Position numbers and translations under genes: made by a program. From CAZPMT01 sp964587655 (GTDB lineage Bacteria; Hydrogenedentota; Hydrogenedentia; Hydrogenedentales; SLHB01): 64,000 bases of DNA. Position 1 is the stretch's first letter; each line of letters begins with the position of its first letter. Location: NCBI GenBank assembly GCA_964587655.1, contig CAZPMT010000014.1, forward strand, positions 1 to 64,000, written 5' to 3'. Shown one piece after another: positions 22,130-30,632 of the stretch. Below the pieces are notes generated by a model that was not told the origin of the DNA, did not search any database, and worked only from the letters and a program-made list of their open reading frames with translations.

Positions 22130-23382
22130 CGTTTTCCACCGAACTGTTCGCGGTATTTGAGCGGGGACATGGCTTCAAACTTCTGGAAAAGCCTGGCGAA
22201 GTTGCTTGTGTCGCTGATTCCGACGCGCCGTGCCACTTCAGTTACGGTCAGGCGCGTCCGGCGCAGCAATTCCTTGGCCTTGTCAATCCGGAGTCGTCCG
22301 AGATATTCGCTGTATGACATCCCGAACTTGCGTTGGAGTCGATGGGTGATCGCCGTGGGGTGCTGCCCCAGCTTTGCCGCGACTTCGTTGAGCGTCACGC
22401 TGTCGGCGATACGCGGGAGCAGTATGGCGTTGAGTTCGGCGTAGCCCTCCGTTCTAGGGACGTCACGTGTGGCCTTTCGTTTGAGGATGCTCAAGAGCCG
22501 CATGACCGCGTCCGCCAACTGCATGTCCGTCCGGCCCTGTTCCAATTCATCGAGCAACCGCGGCAGACGCGCCCGGCACGGTGTCGTGTCAACCGCGGCG
22601 CGCTCGGCCGCCTCAATCACCGCGCACACTAGCGCCGCCGCGCGCGCCCGTTTCACGGAGATGCGCGTTCTCCGATCTGAGCGCGTTTCGCTGAGAACGG
22701 CGCGCACAAGCGCGCGCGCCTGACCCTGCGCGTCCCCGGTCAAGGCTGCGGCAATCGGTCGCGCCTGGTATGGGTCGCCGAGCGGGACGTGCGCTTTCGC
22801 GCGGCGCGACGGCCTCCGACCCGTTTCCTCATCATCATGGAGTTCCTCGGACGTTTCCTGGGGTTGCGTCGCGGCCCACAGTTCCTGAAGCGCATCAAGG
22901 GCCCAGTCGACGATACCGGGCAGCGTCGACACGGGAAGCACGGGCACGTCCGTCAAAGCCTTCCGGAATGCCGCGTCAGGCGCCGCATGGAGCCGCGCCA
23001 GCCCATCGAGTGCGTCGGGTTCGATTGAACTGGCGCCTTCCCACGGGCAATAGGGACCGAAGGTCAATGCGAAACCGGGAGCGTCGACGGGAAACGGAAA
23101 GACCGTAACACAGGCGAATCCCATGTGGCAGAAAAACGGCATTGCCGTCTGAAGACGCAGTGCATCCGCGACGGCGCTCGCGCGCGAGCGCCGACATGCC
23201 GCGTTGCCGCCCGGAAGCCTGGCCACGCAACGGCACGCGGCGCACTGTCCATGGCCAACGATGCGGAGTCCTTCTTCATCATGTTCGACGGCGTGAAGGC
23301 TTACCGCGGAGGCGGTGCAACGCGCGGCGCGTGAGAGGACCCGCGAAACGGCCGCGGATCTGAAGAAGGCCAGCGGCTTCAT
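22126..23382 (-). CDS. AraC-family regulator with PocR-like sensory domain
   Basis: A 418-residue transcription factor. The N-terminal about 130 residues carry a Cys-rich pattern (GHGQCAACRCVARLPGG, AACRRSR, PFFCHMGFACVTVFPF) resembling the PocR ligand-binding domain, which binds small hydrocarbon derivatives in known cases. A variable middle precedes a canonical AraC double helix-turn-helix at about 320-415 (VTLNEVAAKLGQHPTAITHR, VTEVARRVGISDTSNFARLF, MSPLKYREQF). The start overlaps the stop of the WalJ-like gene by four bases. It probably controls the upstream transporter/sugar-isomerase operon of which it is part. Confidence 0.82.
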   Translation of the reverse strand: MKPLAFFRSAAVSRVLSRAARCTASAVSLHAVEHDEEGLRIVGHGQCAACRCVARLPGGNAACRRSRASAVADALRLQTAMPFFCHMGFACVTVFPFPVDAPGFALTFGPYCPWEGASSIEPDALDGLARLHAAPDAAFRKALTDVPVLPVSTLPGIVDWALDALQELWAATQPQETSEELHDDEETGRRPSRRAKAHVPLGDPYQARPIAAALTGDAQGQARALVRAVLSETRSDRRTRISVKRARAAALVCAVIEAAERAAVDTTPCRARLPRLLDELEQGRTDMQLADAVMRLLSILKRKATRDVPRTEGYAELNAILLPRIADSVTLNEVAAKLGQHPTAITHRLQRKFGMSYSEYLGRLRIDKAKELLRRTRLTVTEVARRVGISDTSNFARLFQKFEAMSPLKYREQFGGKR

Positions 23383-24161
23383 GCACGGATCTCGAAGAGA
23401 GGCGTCGGGACGTGCTGATGCGCAACGTGCAACATGACGCCGCGGCCCTCAAGGACTCCGGCCGCCAGCTTGTGTGCGATGTCTGGGCAGTTGTTCTCCT
23501 GGCTGAGATGCACAAGCACGACGATCTGCAACGCCTCGTGGATCAAGCTCGAAAGAAGCGACGTCATATCGACGTTCGACAAGTGCCCGTACCGGCTCCG
23601 AATGCGTTGCTTGAGCGCGGGGGGATACGGGCCGCGGTGCAGCATGTCCAGACAGTGGTTCGATTCGAGCACCAGCGCATGAGAACCTTCCAGCCTCTGC
23701 TTCACGTACCGAGGCGCATGTCCGAGGTCGGCGGCAAGACCGAGCTTGACGCCGTCGCACTGGGCGACGTAGCTCACCGGGTCGGCTGCGTCATGGCACA
23801 CGTTGAAACTGGCAAGCGTGAGCCCATCGATTGTCACGCTGTCCCCTGATTCGAACAACTCGACTTGCGGAAGCTCCCCCACGATTTCAGGCAGGTTCTC
23901 GCGCGTTCCGGGCGTCATGTATACGGGTACGCCGAGCGCTCTCGCAAGTACGCCGACGCCCTTCACGTGGTCCGAGTGTTCGTGCGTTACGAACACCGCT
24001 TTCAATCCGTCCAGCGTTTCGCCGATGCTCGCGACGCGACTTCGGAGTTCCTTCAGACTGAACCCGTTGTCGATAAGGATTCTGGAATTGGGCGAGACCA
24101 CCAGCAGGGCGTTCCCGCTGCTGCCGCTCCCAAGAAGTGCAAACCGAAGCAATGCGGCCAT
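23379..24161 (-). CDS. WalJ/YycJ-like metallo-beta-lactamase-fold hydrolase
   Basis: A 260-residue MBL-fold protein with the metal motif THEHSDH (His60, His62, Asp64, His65), the early LLGSGSSGNALLV strand-loop typical of the YycJ/WalJ group, and later metal ligands in the ADLGHAPR and SNH segments. Relatives are nuclease-like single-domain hydrolases associated with cell-wall or DNA functions; the substrate is unproven. It has no signal peptide and should be cytoplasmic. It lies 62 bases after rnhA and overlaps the regulator gene by four bases. Confidence 0.85.
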   Translation of the reverse strand: MAALLRFALLGSGSSGNALLVVSPNSRILIDNGFSLKELRSRVASIGETLDGLKAVFVTHEHSDHVKGVGVLARALGVPVYMTPGTRENLPEIVGELPQVELFESGDSVTIDGLTLASFNVCHDAADPVSYVAQCDGVKLGLAADLGHAPRYVKQRLEGSHALVLESNHCLDMLHRGPYPPALKQRIRSRYGHLSNVDMTSLLSSLIHEALQIVVLVHLSQENNCPDIAHKLAAGVLEGRGVMLHVAHQHVPTPLFEIRA

Positions 24162-24223
24162 CCTCTTTGGTTACGTGCGGCAATTCTTGATGAGATCATA
24201 GCATGTGGGTCCGCGACCATCAA

Positions 24224-24685
24224 TCAACGGGCGGAGTGGTGTCTGACTTGCTTGATGGCTTCGCGGGCGAGTTCGTCGCAGCGCTCGTTGAAGAAGTGGC
24301 CTGCGTGGCCAGGGACCCATTGCCATTTCACGTCGTGTTTCTGCGTGAGGGCGTCGAGCTCCTGCCAGAGATCGATGTTCTTGACCTTTCCTGTCCCGCG
24401 GAGCCATCCGCGGCGCTTCCACTTCTGCATCCATTCGGTGATGCCGCGCTGGAGGTACTGCGAATCCGTGTGGACAATAACGGAACAGGGCCTCTTCAGG
24501 CTATTCAAAGCCTCGATGGCCGCGATGAGTTCCATACGGTTGTTGGTGGTCTTGGTCTCGCACCCGGACAGTTCCTTCATGTGGTCTTTGTACATCAAAA
24601 CCGCGGCCCAACCGCCGGGGCCGGGATTCGGGTCGCACGCGCCGTCCGTGTAGATTACGACGCGATCTTCTTTCTCTTTCTTCAC
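24224..24685 (-). CDS. rnhA: Ribonuclease HI
   Basis: A 153-residue RNase HI that cuts the RNA strand of RNA-DNA hybrids. The catalytic residues are in place: Asp14 (YTDGACDPNPGPGG), Glu52 (NNRMELIAAIEAL), Asp74 (VHTDSQY) and Asp137 (NERCDELA), with His127 or His130 in the flexible WVPGHAGH loop. The basic handle KWKRRGW is present. The GTG start overlaps the stop of the sugar-isomerase gene by four bases (GTGA), an odd partner for a housekeeping nuclease. Confidence 0.95.
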   Translation of the reverse strand: MKKEKEDRVVIYTDGACDPNPGPGGWAAVLMYKDHMKELSGCETKTTNNRMELIAAIEALNSLKRPCSVIVHTDSQYLQRGITEWMQKWKRRGWLRGTGKVKNIDLWQELDALTQKHDVKWQWVPGHAGHFFNERCDELAREAIKQVRHHSAR

Positions 24686-25485
24686 AGGTCTTTCTCGACG
24701 GATTTGAGGGCGGAGATGTAATGGGCCAGATCATTCTCGACGCCGTGATTGTAGAACCACTCAGCCGAGACGTAGCCGTCATAACCGTGGTCGCGGAAGG
24801 TGCGCAGGAAATCGGCGATGGGCGCCTGGCCTTCGCCGATGGGAACGATGTCGTTTTGGCCGTGGGTGCGATCAACGTCGTGAAAGTGGACATGCTTGAC
24901 AAACGGCATTAACAGCGCAACGGTTTCTTCAACGGTCTCGCCGGCGGTGACGGGATGCTGCGTATCCCACGTGGCGCGAATCCAGGGCGAGTTGACAGCG
25001 CTGCAAATGCCCGCCACGTCGGCCCCGGCCGAGAAGTAATCGTGCGTCTCAAGGCACACGAACACTCCGCATTTCGCGGCGGTCCCGGCGCACGCTTCGA
25101 GCGCCTCGCGAACACGGGCCGCGGCCACGGCGGGATCTGAAACTTCCGGATCGTGCCCGCCGAAGACGCGAATGCGCTTCGCGCCGAGGTCCGCGGCGAG
25201 TTCGCAGTAGGCCATGGCCTCGTCCACCATGCGCCGCCATTCCTTCCGGTCAGACTTGTTGAACTGGACCGACGTGGCGATGCACGCCACGGCCACGCCG
25301 GCATCCTCGAAGTGTTTCCGGATGGCGGCGCGTTCCGCGGCGGTGCGTTCCGACTCGACCCCGTGAAGATGTCCTTCTGCGGCGCGCGGCTCGACCCCGT
25401 CGTAGCCGTAGCGGACGGCTGCGTCGACTACCTGTTCAAGCACGTATTCCGGACACGCAAACGTCATGAAACTGTATTTCAGCAT
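24682..25485 (-). CDS. Sugar phosphate isomerase/epimerase-family TIM-barrel protein
   Basis: A 267-residue protein of the xylose-isomerase-like AP endonuclease 2 superfamily. Visible barrel motifs include YGYDGVEPRAAEGH, ETHDY (metal Glu), WDTQHP, HVHFHDVDR (His ligands) and YVSAEWFYNHG (late Glu). Members isomerise or epimerise sugars or inositols and commonly sit beside sugar ABC importers, as here. The exact reaction is not readable. The start ATG lies ten bases downstream of the ankyrin gene stop. Confidence 0.82.
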   Translation of the reverse strand: MLKYSFMTFACPEYVLEQVVDAAVRYGYDGVEPRAAEGHLHGVESERTAAERAAIRKHFEDAGVAVACIATSVQFNKSDRKEWRRMVDEAMAYCELAADLGAKRIRVFGGHDPEVSDPAVAAARVREALEACAGTAAKCGVFVCLETHDYFSAGADVAGICSAVNSPWIRATWDTQHPVTAGETVEETVALLMPFVKHVHFHDVDRTHGQNDIVPIGEGQAPIADFLRTFRDHGYDGYVSAEWFYNHGVENDLAHYISALKSVEKDL

Positions 25486-25494
25486 CGTTCGACC

Positions 25495-26028
25495 TCAATC
25501 ATCCTGCTCTTCGATCCTTTTCAGAACCGCAACCGCCTCTTCCCGCCTGCTCTTCAGGGCCGCCTCCATCGGTGTCGCATTGTCGTTGTTAGTAGTGTGC
25601 AGGTTGGCGCCTGCGCCGGCCAGTAGTTTCAACGTTGCGCTCTGACCAAACAGCGCCGCGGTATGCAACGGCGTGTCGCCAAATTCATCCCGGGCCTCGA
25701 TGTTTGCCCCGTGCTTCAGAAGGAGATCGGCTTCTTTGACGCGGCCAAGCATTGCCGCGGCATGGAGGGGCGTCAGCCCCGTATCGTCTGCCGCATTCAC
25801 GTCCGCGCCTTTGCCAATGAAGAACTCGATCAACTCCGGCTTGCCGTAGGTCACGGCATAGTGCAGCGGCGTCTTGCCGAGTGGCGTTCGCGCGTTCACC
25901 TGGCTTGGGTCCTTGGCGAGAAGGGCTTTGATTTGTCCCATGTCCTCACGATTCACCAAGTCGTGAATGCTGTCGCCGCATCCCGCCAGGATAAGCGCGC
26001 CTATGATCCATGTGTGCCGGAGTCGCAT
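25495..26028 (-). CDS. Ankyrin-repeat lipoprotein
   Basis: A 177-residue protein with a lipoprotein signal (WIIGALILAGC, lipidated Cys17) and four to five ankyrin repeats: VNARTPLGKTPLHYAVTYG, VNAADDTGLTPLHAAAMLG, IEARDEFGDTPLHTAALFG and LHTTNNDNATPMEAAL. The TPLH core is conserved in the first three. It is likely attached to an envelope membrane facing the periplasm, where it would bind a protein partner. Nine-base spacings on both sides place it firmly in the importer operon, so the partner may be the sugar-binding protein, but this is inference. Confidence 0.85.
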   Translation of the reverse strand: MRLRHTWIIGALILAGCGDSIHDLVNREDMGQIKALLAKDPSQVNARTPLGKTPLHYAVTYGKPELIEFFIGKGADVNAADDTGLTPLHAAAMLGRVKEADLLLKHGANIEARDEFGDTPLHTAALFGQSATLKLLAGAGANLHTTNNDNATPMEAALKSRREEAVAVLKRIEEQDD

Positions 26029-26037
26029 TTTCGCCAG

Positions 26038-27066
26038 TTACTGCACGGTTACCTTGTCATACCACTCCTGCGCGTTTTCCTTCGTGATGCGGGCCGGTTC
26101 GAGGATCACCTCTTTCGGGACCTGCTCGCCGTGCGCAAGTTTGACCGCGAATTCGAGTCCTTCGGCCGCGCACGTGGGGTAGTAGAAGGTGCAGGCCAGC
26201 GTGCCTTCGATGACGCGTTTGATGCCGCCGTCGGGCCCGCCGAGCGCGTCCACGCCCACGAAGATCATCTCCTTGTCGCGTCCCGCGTTCTTCGCCGCCC
26301 AGTAGCAGCCGACCGCCATCGGATCGTTGTGCGCGTAAACGACGTCAATGTGCGGATTAGCCTGAAGGATCGTCTCCATGCGTTTCAATGCTTCGTTTTG
26401 GATCCAGTTGGCGACGTCCTCGATCACCTTTACGCCCGGAATCGGATCGATGAACTTGCGCGCGCCGTTGTGGCGTTCTTCCTGGGGTTTCGTGCCGAGC
26501 AGGCCCTTCATCTCCACGACAGTCGGTCCAATGCCTTTCACCTTAGCGTATTCCGCGACGTACTGGCCCGCCATCTCGCCGATCTTCACGTTGTCCGCGC
26601 CGACAAAGATATCGTACACCGGTTCGAGCAGGTTTCGTTCGAGACACACCACCTTGATGCCCTTTTCCTTCGCGCGTTTGACGGGTTCGGTGATGGGGGC
26701 GGCTTCATTCGGGGCGACGATCAAGACGTCGACCTTCTGTTGGATGAAGTTCTCGATCTGTGCGATCTGCTTCGCGTTGTCCTGCTGCGCGTCCTGGAGA
26801 AGAAGCTCGCAGTCCGGATACTTTGCGATGTCCCTTTTCATGATGTTGTTCTGAGCCGTCCGGTACGGCTCGGCGCTGTTGCACTGCGAAAACGCGATCT
26901 TGAACTTATTCTTGGCGGGCTCGGCGGCCGTGCCGGACTTGGCCGCGGGCGCCGGCGCCGGCTCGCTCTTGGAACCGCAGCCGGCCATGTACAGGGCACA
27001 CAACATCAAGACACAGCCGGAAATGATGCAACGACGCATTTCCATCCCATTGCTCGCGAGCTTCAT
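26038..27066 (-). CDS. RbsB-like sugar-binding lipoprotein of an ABC importer
   Basis: A 342-residue periplasmic-binding protein of the LacI/RbsB type. The start is set at the ATG after GGGAGGAGAACGCG; it gives a lipoprotein signal (VLMLCALYMAGC) followed by a Pro/Ala linker. The type I fold is recognisable: IAFSQCNSAEPYRTAQ, VDVLIVAPNEAAPITEPV, GIKVVCLERNL, VVYAHNDPMAVGCYWAAK and FVGVDALGG. The Asp/Asn residues in these loops are typical pentose- or hexose-binding positions. It follows the permease gene by 20 bases. The sugar is not predictable. Confidence 0.88.
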   Translation of the reverse strand: MKLASNGMEMRRCIISGCVLMLCALYMAGCGSKSEPAPAPAAKSGTAAEPAKNKFKIAFSQCNSAEPYRTAQNNIMKRDIAKYPDCELLLQDAQQDNAKQIAQIENFIQQKVDVLIVAPNEAAPITEPVKRAKEKGIKVVCLERNLLEPVYDIFVGADNVKIGEMAGQYVAEYAKVKGIGPTVVEMKGLLGTKPQEERHNGARKFIDPIPGVKVIEDVANWIQNEALKRMETILQANPHIDVVYAHNDPMAVGCYWAAKNAGRDKEMIFVGVDALGGPDGGIKRVIEGTLACTFYYPTCAAEGLEFAVKLAHGEQVPKEVILEPARITKENAQEWYDKVTVQ

Positions 27067-27086
27067 TCGCGTTCTCCTCCCGCCGC

Positions 27087-28058
27087 TCACGCGGTCTTCT
27101 TCCTTCCCAAGAGCTGCAGCCACACGGCAACGAGTATGATAACGGCTTTCAACATCCACTGCACGTTCTCGTCGACGCTGTTGAGCCCAAGCACATTGGA
27201 CAGAATGCCGAGCGCCAAGGCCCCCACAATCGTGCCGAAGATGCCTCCCTTGCCGCCGGCCAGACTCGTCCCGCCAATCACCGCGGCCGCGATGGCGTCG
27301 AGTTCGTATGCCATGCCCGCCTTCGGATCGCCCTGGTGCGTTTCGCAGCAGTAGAGAACGCCGGCGATTCCCGCCACCAGCCCGCTGAGGAGATACACGC
27401 GGATCTTGACCCAGGCGACGTTGATGCCGGAAAGGCGCGCCGCGTCTTCGTTGCCGCCCACGGCCATGAGATAGCGGCCAAACCGGGTCATGTTGAGGAG
27501 CACCAGCGCTACAAGGGTGACCACCATGAAGGTGGGCACCACGAAGGCTTTCTGTCCGATGAAATCGACGATGGGCTTAGTGCGGTCGTCATAGCCGACG
27601 GCGATGGTCGCGTTGCCCACGAGCCATTTCGCAAGGCCGCGGCTGCCGATCATTACGGCCAGCGTCACGATGAAGGGCTGCATACGCAGGCTTGTGATGA
27701 CGATGCCCGCGGCGAGACCAAAGACGGAAGTCGCGCCCAGTGCCAGAAAGATCCCCAGAATCGGCGAGAGGCCCGCCGTCAATGAGGTGAACTTATAGGC
27801 GAAAACGGTGCAGGAGAGGGCAAGAAGCGAACCGACTGACAGGTCAATCCCGCCGCTGATAATGACCAACGTCATGCCCATCGCCAGAATGCCGATGTCG
27901 GAGATCTGCCGGAGCACGTTGGCCAGATTGTCCGCCCGCCAGAAAATGGGGGAACCTGCATCGCGCGGTGAGAAGACCGTTGCGAGGACAATCACGAATG
28001 CAAGCGTGGCGAGCGGGCGAAGCCAAGCCCGTTGGGTCAGTTTTTCCTTCGCGCGCAT
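27087..28058 (-). CDS. RbsC-like sugar ABC transporter permease
   Basis: A 323-residue integral membrane protein with about eight to ten hydrophobic segments. It carries family marks such as VISGGIDLSVGSLLALS, YLMAVGGNEDAARLSGINV and AIAAAVIGGTSLAGGKGGIFGT (the EAA-like loop and last conserved block). It is the first gene of a minus-strand operon and has no ATPase (RbsA) gene next to it on either side. The ATP-hydrolysing subunit must be supplied from elsewhere. Confidence 0.9.
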   Translation of the reverse strand: MRAKEKLTQRAWLRPLATLAFVIVLATVFSPRDAGSPIFWRADNLANVLRQISDIGILAMGMTLVIISGGIDLSVGSLLALSCTVFAYKFTSLTAGLSPILGIFLALGATSVFGLAAGIVITSLRMQPFIVTLAVMIGSRGLAKWLVGNATIAVGYDDRTKPIVDFIGQKAFVVPTFMVVTLVALVLLNMTRFGRYLMAVGGNEDAARLSGINVAWVKIRVYLLSGLVAGIAGVLYCCETHQGDPKAGMAYELDAIAAAVIGGTSLAGGKGGIFGTIVGALALGILSNVLGLNSVDENVQWMLKAVIILVAVWLQLLGRKKTA

Positions 28059-28364
28059 CGTTTAACGGTCAAACCCCTATCACGTCGATCATACGCTCAT
28101 CGTAGCATCCGTGAAGGCAGGCTTCAAACCTTAGTAATCTCGCGCAGGCGTCGGCTTGGAAGTGGTAGGGGGGCGGTCCCGCGCGACCGGACAGTCTTGT
28201 GAGAGTTTCTCGGAGGTTCCGTTTGCAATACAGTAAAACCTTATGGTAAGAAGAGTAAAATGATCTTGCTTGATTAATAGTTACTAATGTGATAAGACCG
28301 GTAATGATGCTGGCTGGTCAATGGAAGTGCCGGACCTGCTGTTAATTCTTAGGAGGACGTGCGC
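28059..28364. other. Divergent intergenic region between the sugar importer and cysK
   Basis: About 300 bases between divergently transcribed genes, with a marked AT-rich stretch at 28220-28310. It must contain both promoters, but no box pair close to consensus stands out. I see no SAM-riboswitch or T-box signature before cysK. AGGAGG lies eight bases before the cysK ATG. Confidence 0.5.
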
Positions 28365-29285
28365 ATGAGAGTATATGAAGATGCAAGCTTCAGTATCGGC
28401 AACACTCCTTTGGTGTCTTTGCTCAAGCTTGGAGCGGGCCTTAAGGCGAGGGTGCTTGGTAAAGTCGAGGGACGCAACCCGGGTTACTCGGTAAAATGCC
28501 GAATCGGGGCCGCGATGATTTGGGATGCCGAGAAGCGCGGTCTCATCAAGCCGGGCGGGACCATCATTGAGCCGACCTCCGGCAACACGGGCATCGCCCT
28601 CGCGTTCGTTTCGGCGGCGCGCGGGTACAAGCTTATCCTTACGATGCCGGAGACCATGAGCATCGAGAGAAGGAGCATGCTGAAGGCTTACGGCGCCCAA
28701 CTGATTCTCACCCCGGGTTCGGAAGGCATGCCTGGGGCGATACACGAAGCCGAGCGAATCGCGGCGGAAAACCCCGAGTATTTCCTGCCGCAGCAATTCA
28801 AGAATCCGGCCAACCCCGAGATCCATTTCAAGACCACAGGCCCCGAGATCTGGGACGACACGGACGGTGAGATTGACGTGCTGGTCTCCGGTGTCGGCAC
28901 CGGCGGAACGATTTCCGGTGTAAGCCGCTACATAAAGCAGTTCAAGAAGATCGAGAGCGTGGCCGTGGAACCGGCTACCTCGCCTGTCCTTTCCGGCGGC
29001 AAGCCGGGGCCCCACAAGATCCAGGGCATTGGGGCCGGCTTCAAGCCCGACGTGCTGGACCTCAGCCTGGTCGACCGGATCGAACAGGTCACGAACGAGG
29101 AATCTTTCGAGATCGCCCGTCGCTTGACACGCGAGGAAGGTATCATCAGCGGCATCAGTTGTGGCGCGGCGACGGCAGTCGCCCTGCGTTTGGCGGCACA
29201 GGATCAGTACGAAGGCAAGACCATCGTAGTCGTTCTTCCGGATTCGGGAGAACGCTACTTGTCAACGCCTTTGTTTGAAGGATAA
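28365..29285 (+). CDS. cysK: Cysteine synthase A (O-acetylserine sulfhydrylase)
   Basis: A 306-residue PLP enzyme that makes cysteine from O-acetylserine and sulfide. Lys44 in NPGYSVKCRIGAAMIWDAEK is the cofactor Schiff-base residue, and the SVKCRIGA form is that of CysK rather than CysM. TSGNTGIAL is the substrate loop, GTGGTISG binds the PLP phosphate, and PDSGERYLS is the C-terminal signature. The ATG with AGGAGG at good spacing is chosen over a GTG two codons upstream. metY follows 33 bases later. Confidence 0.96.
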   Translation: MRVYEDASFSIGNTPLVSLLKLGAGLKARVLGKVEGRNPGYSVKCRIGAAMIWDAEKRGLIKPGGTIIEPTSGNTGIALAFVSAARGYKLILTMPETMSIERRSMLKAYGAQLILTPGSEGMPGAIHEAERIAAENPEYFLPQQFKNPANPEIHFKTTGPEIWDDTDGEIDVLVSGVGTGGTISGVSRYIKQFKKIESVAVEPATSPVLSGGKPGPHKIQGIGAGFKPDVLDLSLVDRIEQVTNEESFEIARRLTREEGIISGISCGAATAVALRLAAQDQYEGKTIVVVLPDSGERYLSTPLFEG

Positions 29286-29318
29286 CGGCACAACAACGCT
29301 TGTAAGGAGAAACGAGTA

Positions 29319-30623
29319 ATGAGCAGTCCGGTTAACTACGACACAATGTCTTTGCACGCGGGGCAGGTTGCCGACCCGACTACCAACGCCCGCGCTGTTC
29401 CCATCTATCAGACGACTTCGTACGTGTTCCGGTCGGTGGAACACGCGGCGAATCTTTTTGGGTTAAAGGAATTCGGCAACATTTACACGCGCATCATGAA
29501 CCCGACCAACGACGTGCTCGAGAAGCGGCTCGCCGCGTTGGACGGCGGGACGGGCGCCTTGTCGCTTGCGTCAGGGCAATCGGCGATAACCCTGTCCATT
29601 CTTAACATCACGCGCTGCGGACAGAACATCGTGTCCACGAGTTTTCTCTATGGAGGCACGTACAATCTGTTCCATTACACGCTGCCCAGGCTCGGGATCG
29701 AAGTGCGTTTCGTGGATTCGTCGGACCCGGCCAATTTTGAAAAGGCCATCGATGACAATACCCGCCTGCTCTTCACGGAATCCATCGGCAATCCGAAGAA
29801 CAACGTGGATGACTTTCCCGGGATCGCCGCCGTGGCCCACAAGCACGGAATCCCGCTCATCGTCGACAACACAGTATCGCCTCCGCCCCTCCTGCGCACT
29901 TTCGATCTTGGCGCGGACATCAACGTCTACTCGTTGACGAAGTTCATCGGCGGGCACGGCACCAGCATCGGCGGGGCCATTGTCGAATCAGGGACGTTCA
30001 ACTGGAACAACGGCAAGTTTCCCGAGATCGTCGATCCGGACCCGTCGTATCACGGCGTGAGCTACTGGCAGGCCTTCGGCAACCACGACAAGGCGGTGGC
30101 GCCGGGCCTCGCGTACATCCTGAAGACGCGCGTCCAGCTCTTGCGCGACCTCGGCCCCTCGCTGGCGCCGCAGAACGCCTTCCTGTTTCTGCAAGGACTG
30201 GAGACGCTGCCGTTGCGCATCCGGCAGCACTCGACAAACGCGCTTGCCGTAGCGCAGTGGCTCGAAAAGCATCCGGGCGTGACCTGGGTGAATTATCCGG
30301 GTCTGCCGAGCCATGCCGACCATGCCCGCGCCAAGAAGTTCCTCAAGGAAGGCTGCGGCGCCATCGTAGGCTTCGGCATAAAGGGCGGCCGCGAAGCCGG
30401 AATCAAGCTGATCGACAACGTGAAACTCTTCTCGCACCTGGCCAACATCGGGGACGCCAAGAGTCTCATCATTCATCCGGCCTCGACAACGCATCAACAG
30501 TTGAGTCCTGAAGAACAGATCAGCACGGGCGTCACGGATGATTATGTCCGCCTTTCAGTCGGCTTGGAGAACATCGAAGACATTATTGCTGATCTGGACC
30601 AGGCGCTGAAAGCAGCGAAGTAA
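29319..30623 (+). CDS. metY: O-acetylhomoserine sulfhydrylase / O-acetylhomoserine aminocarboxypropyltransferase
   Basis: A 434-residue Cys/Met-metabolism PLP enzyme. The PLP lysine is Lys208 in NVYSLTKFIGGHGTSIGG. YTRIMNPTNDVLEKRLAALDGG and SLASGQSAI are family motifs, and ETLPLRIRQHSTNALAVA with a C-terminal LSVGLENIEDI fits MetY rather than the shorter MetB or MetC. It forms homocysteine directly from O-acetylhomoserine and sulfide. With cysK it makes a two-gene sulfide-incorporation operon. A GGAGAAACGAGT site precedes the ATG. Confidence 0.93.
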   Translation: MSSPVNYDTMSLHAGQVADPTTNARAVPIYQTTSYVFRSVEHAANLFGLKEFGNIYTRIMNPTNDVLEKRLAALDGGTGALSLASGQSAITLSILNITRCGQNIVSTSFLYGGTYNLFHYTLPRLGIEVRFVDSSDPANFEKAIDDNTRLLFTESIGNPKNNVDDFPGIAAVAHKHGIPLIVDNTVSPPPLLRTFDLGADINVYSLTKFIGGHGTSIGGAIVESGTFNWNNGKFPEIVDPDPSYHGVSYWQAFGNHDKAVAPGLAYILKTRVQLLRDLGPSLAPQNAFLFLQGLETLPLRIRQHSTNALAVAQWLEKHPGVTWVNYPGLPSHADHARAKKFLKEGCGAIVGFGIKGGREAGIKLIDNVKLFSHLANIGDAKSLIIHPASTTHQQLSPEEQISTGVTDDYVRLSVGLENIEDIIADLDQALKAAK

Positions 30624-30632
30624 GACGCGGCA

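Noticed and set aside
25663..27354. A 563-codon + strand frame across the ankyrin, RbsB-like and RbsC-like genes
   Set aside because: Antisense shadow of three well-supported genes, spanning their boundaries.
28059..28364. SAM riboswitch or T-box before cysK
   Set aside because: No conserved core sequences or recognisable stems of either class could be found by eye.
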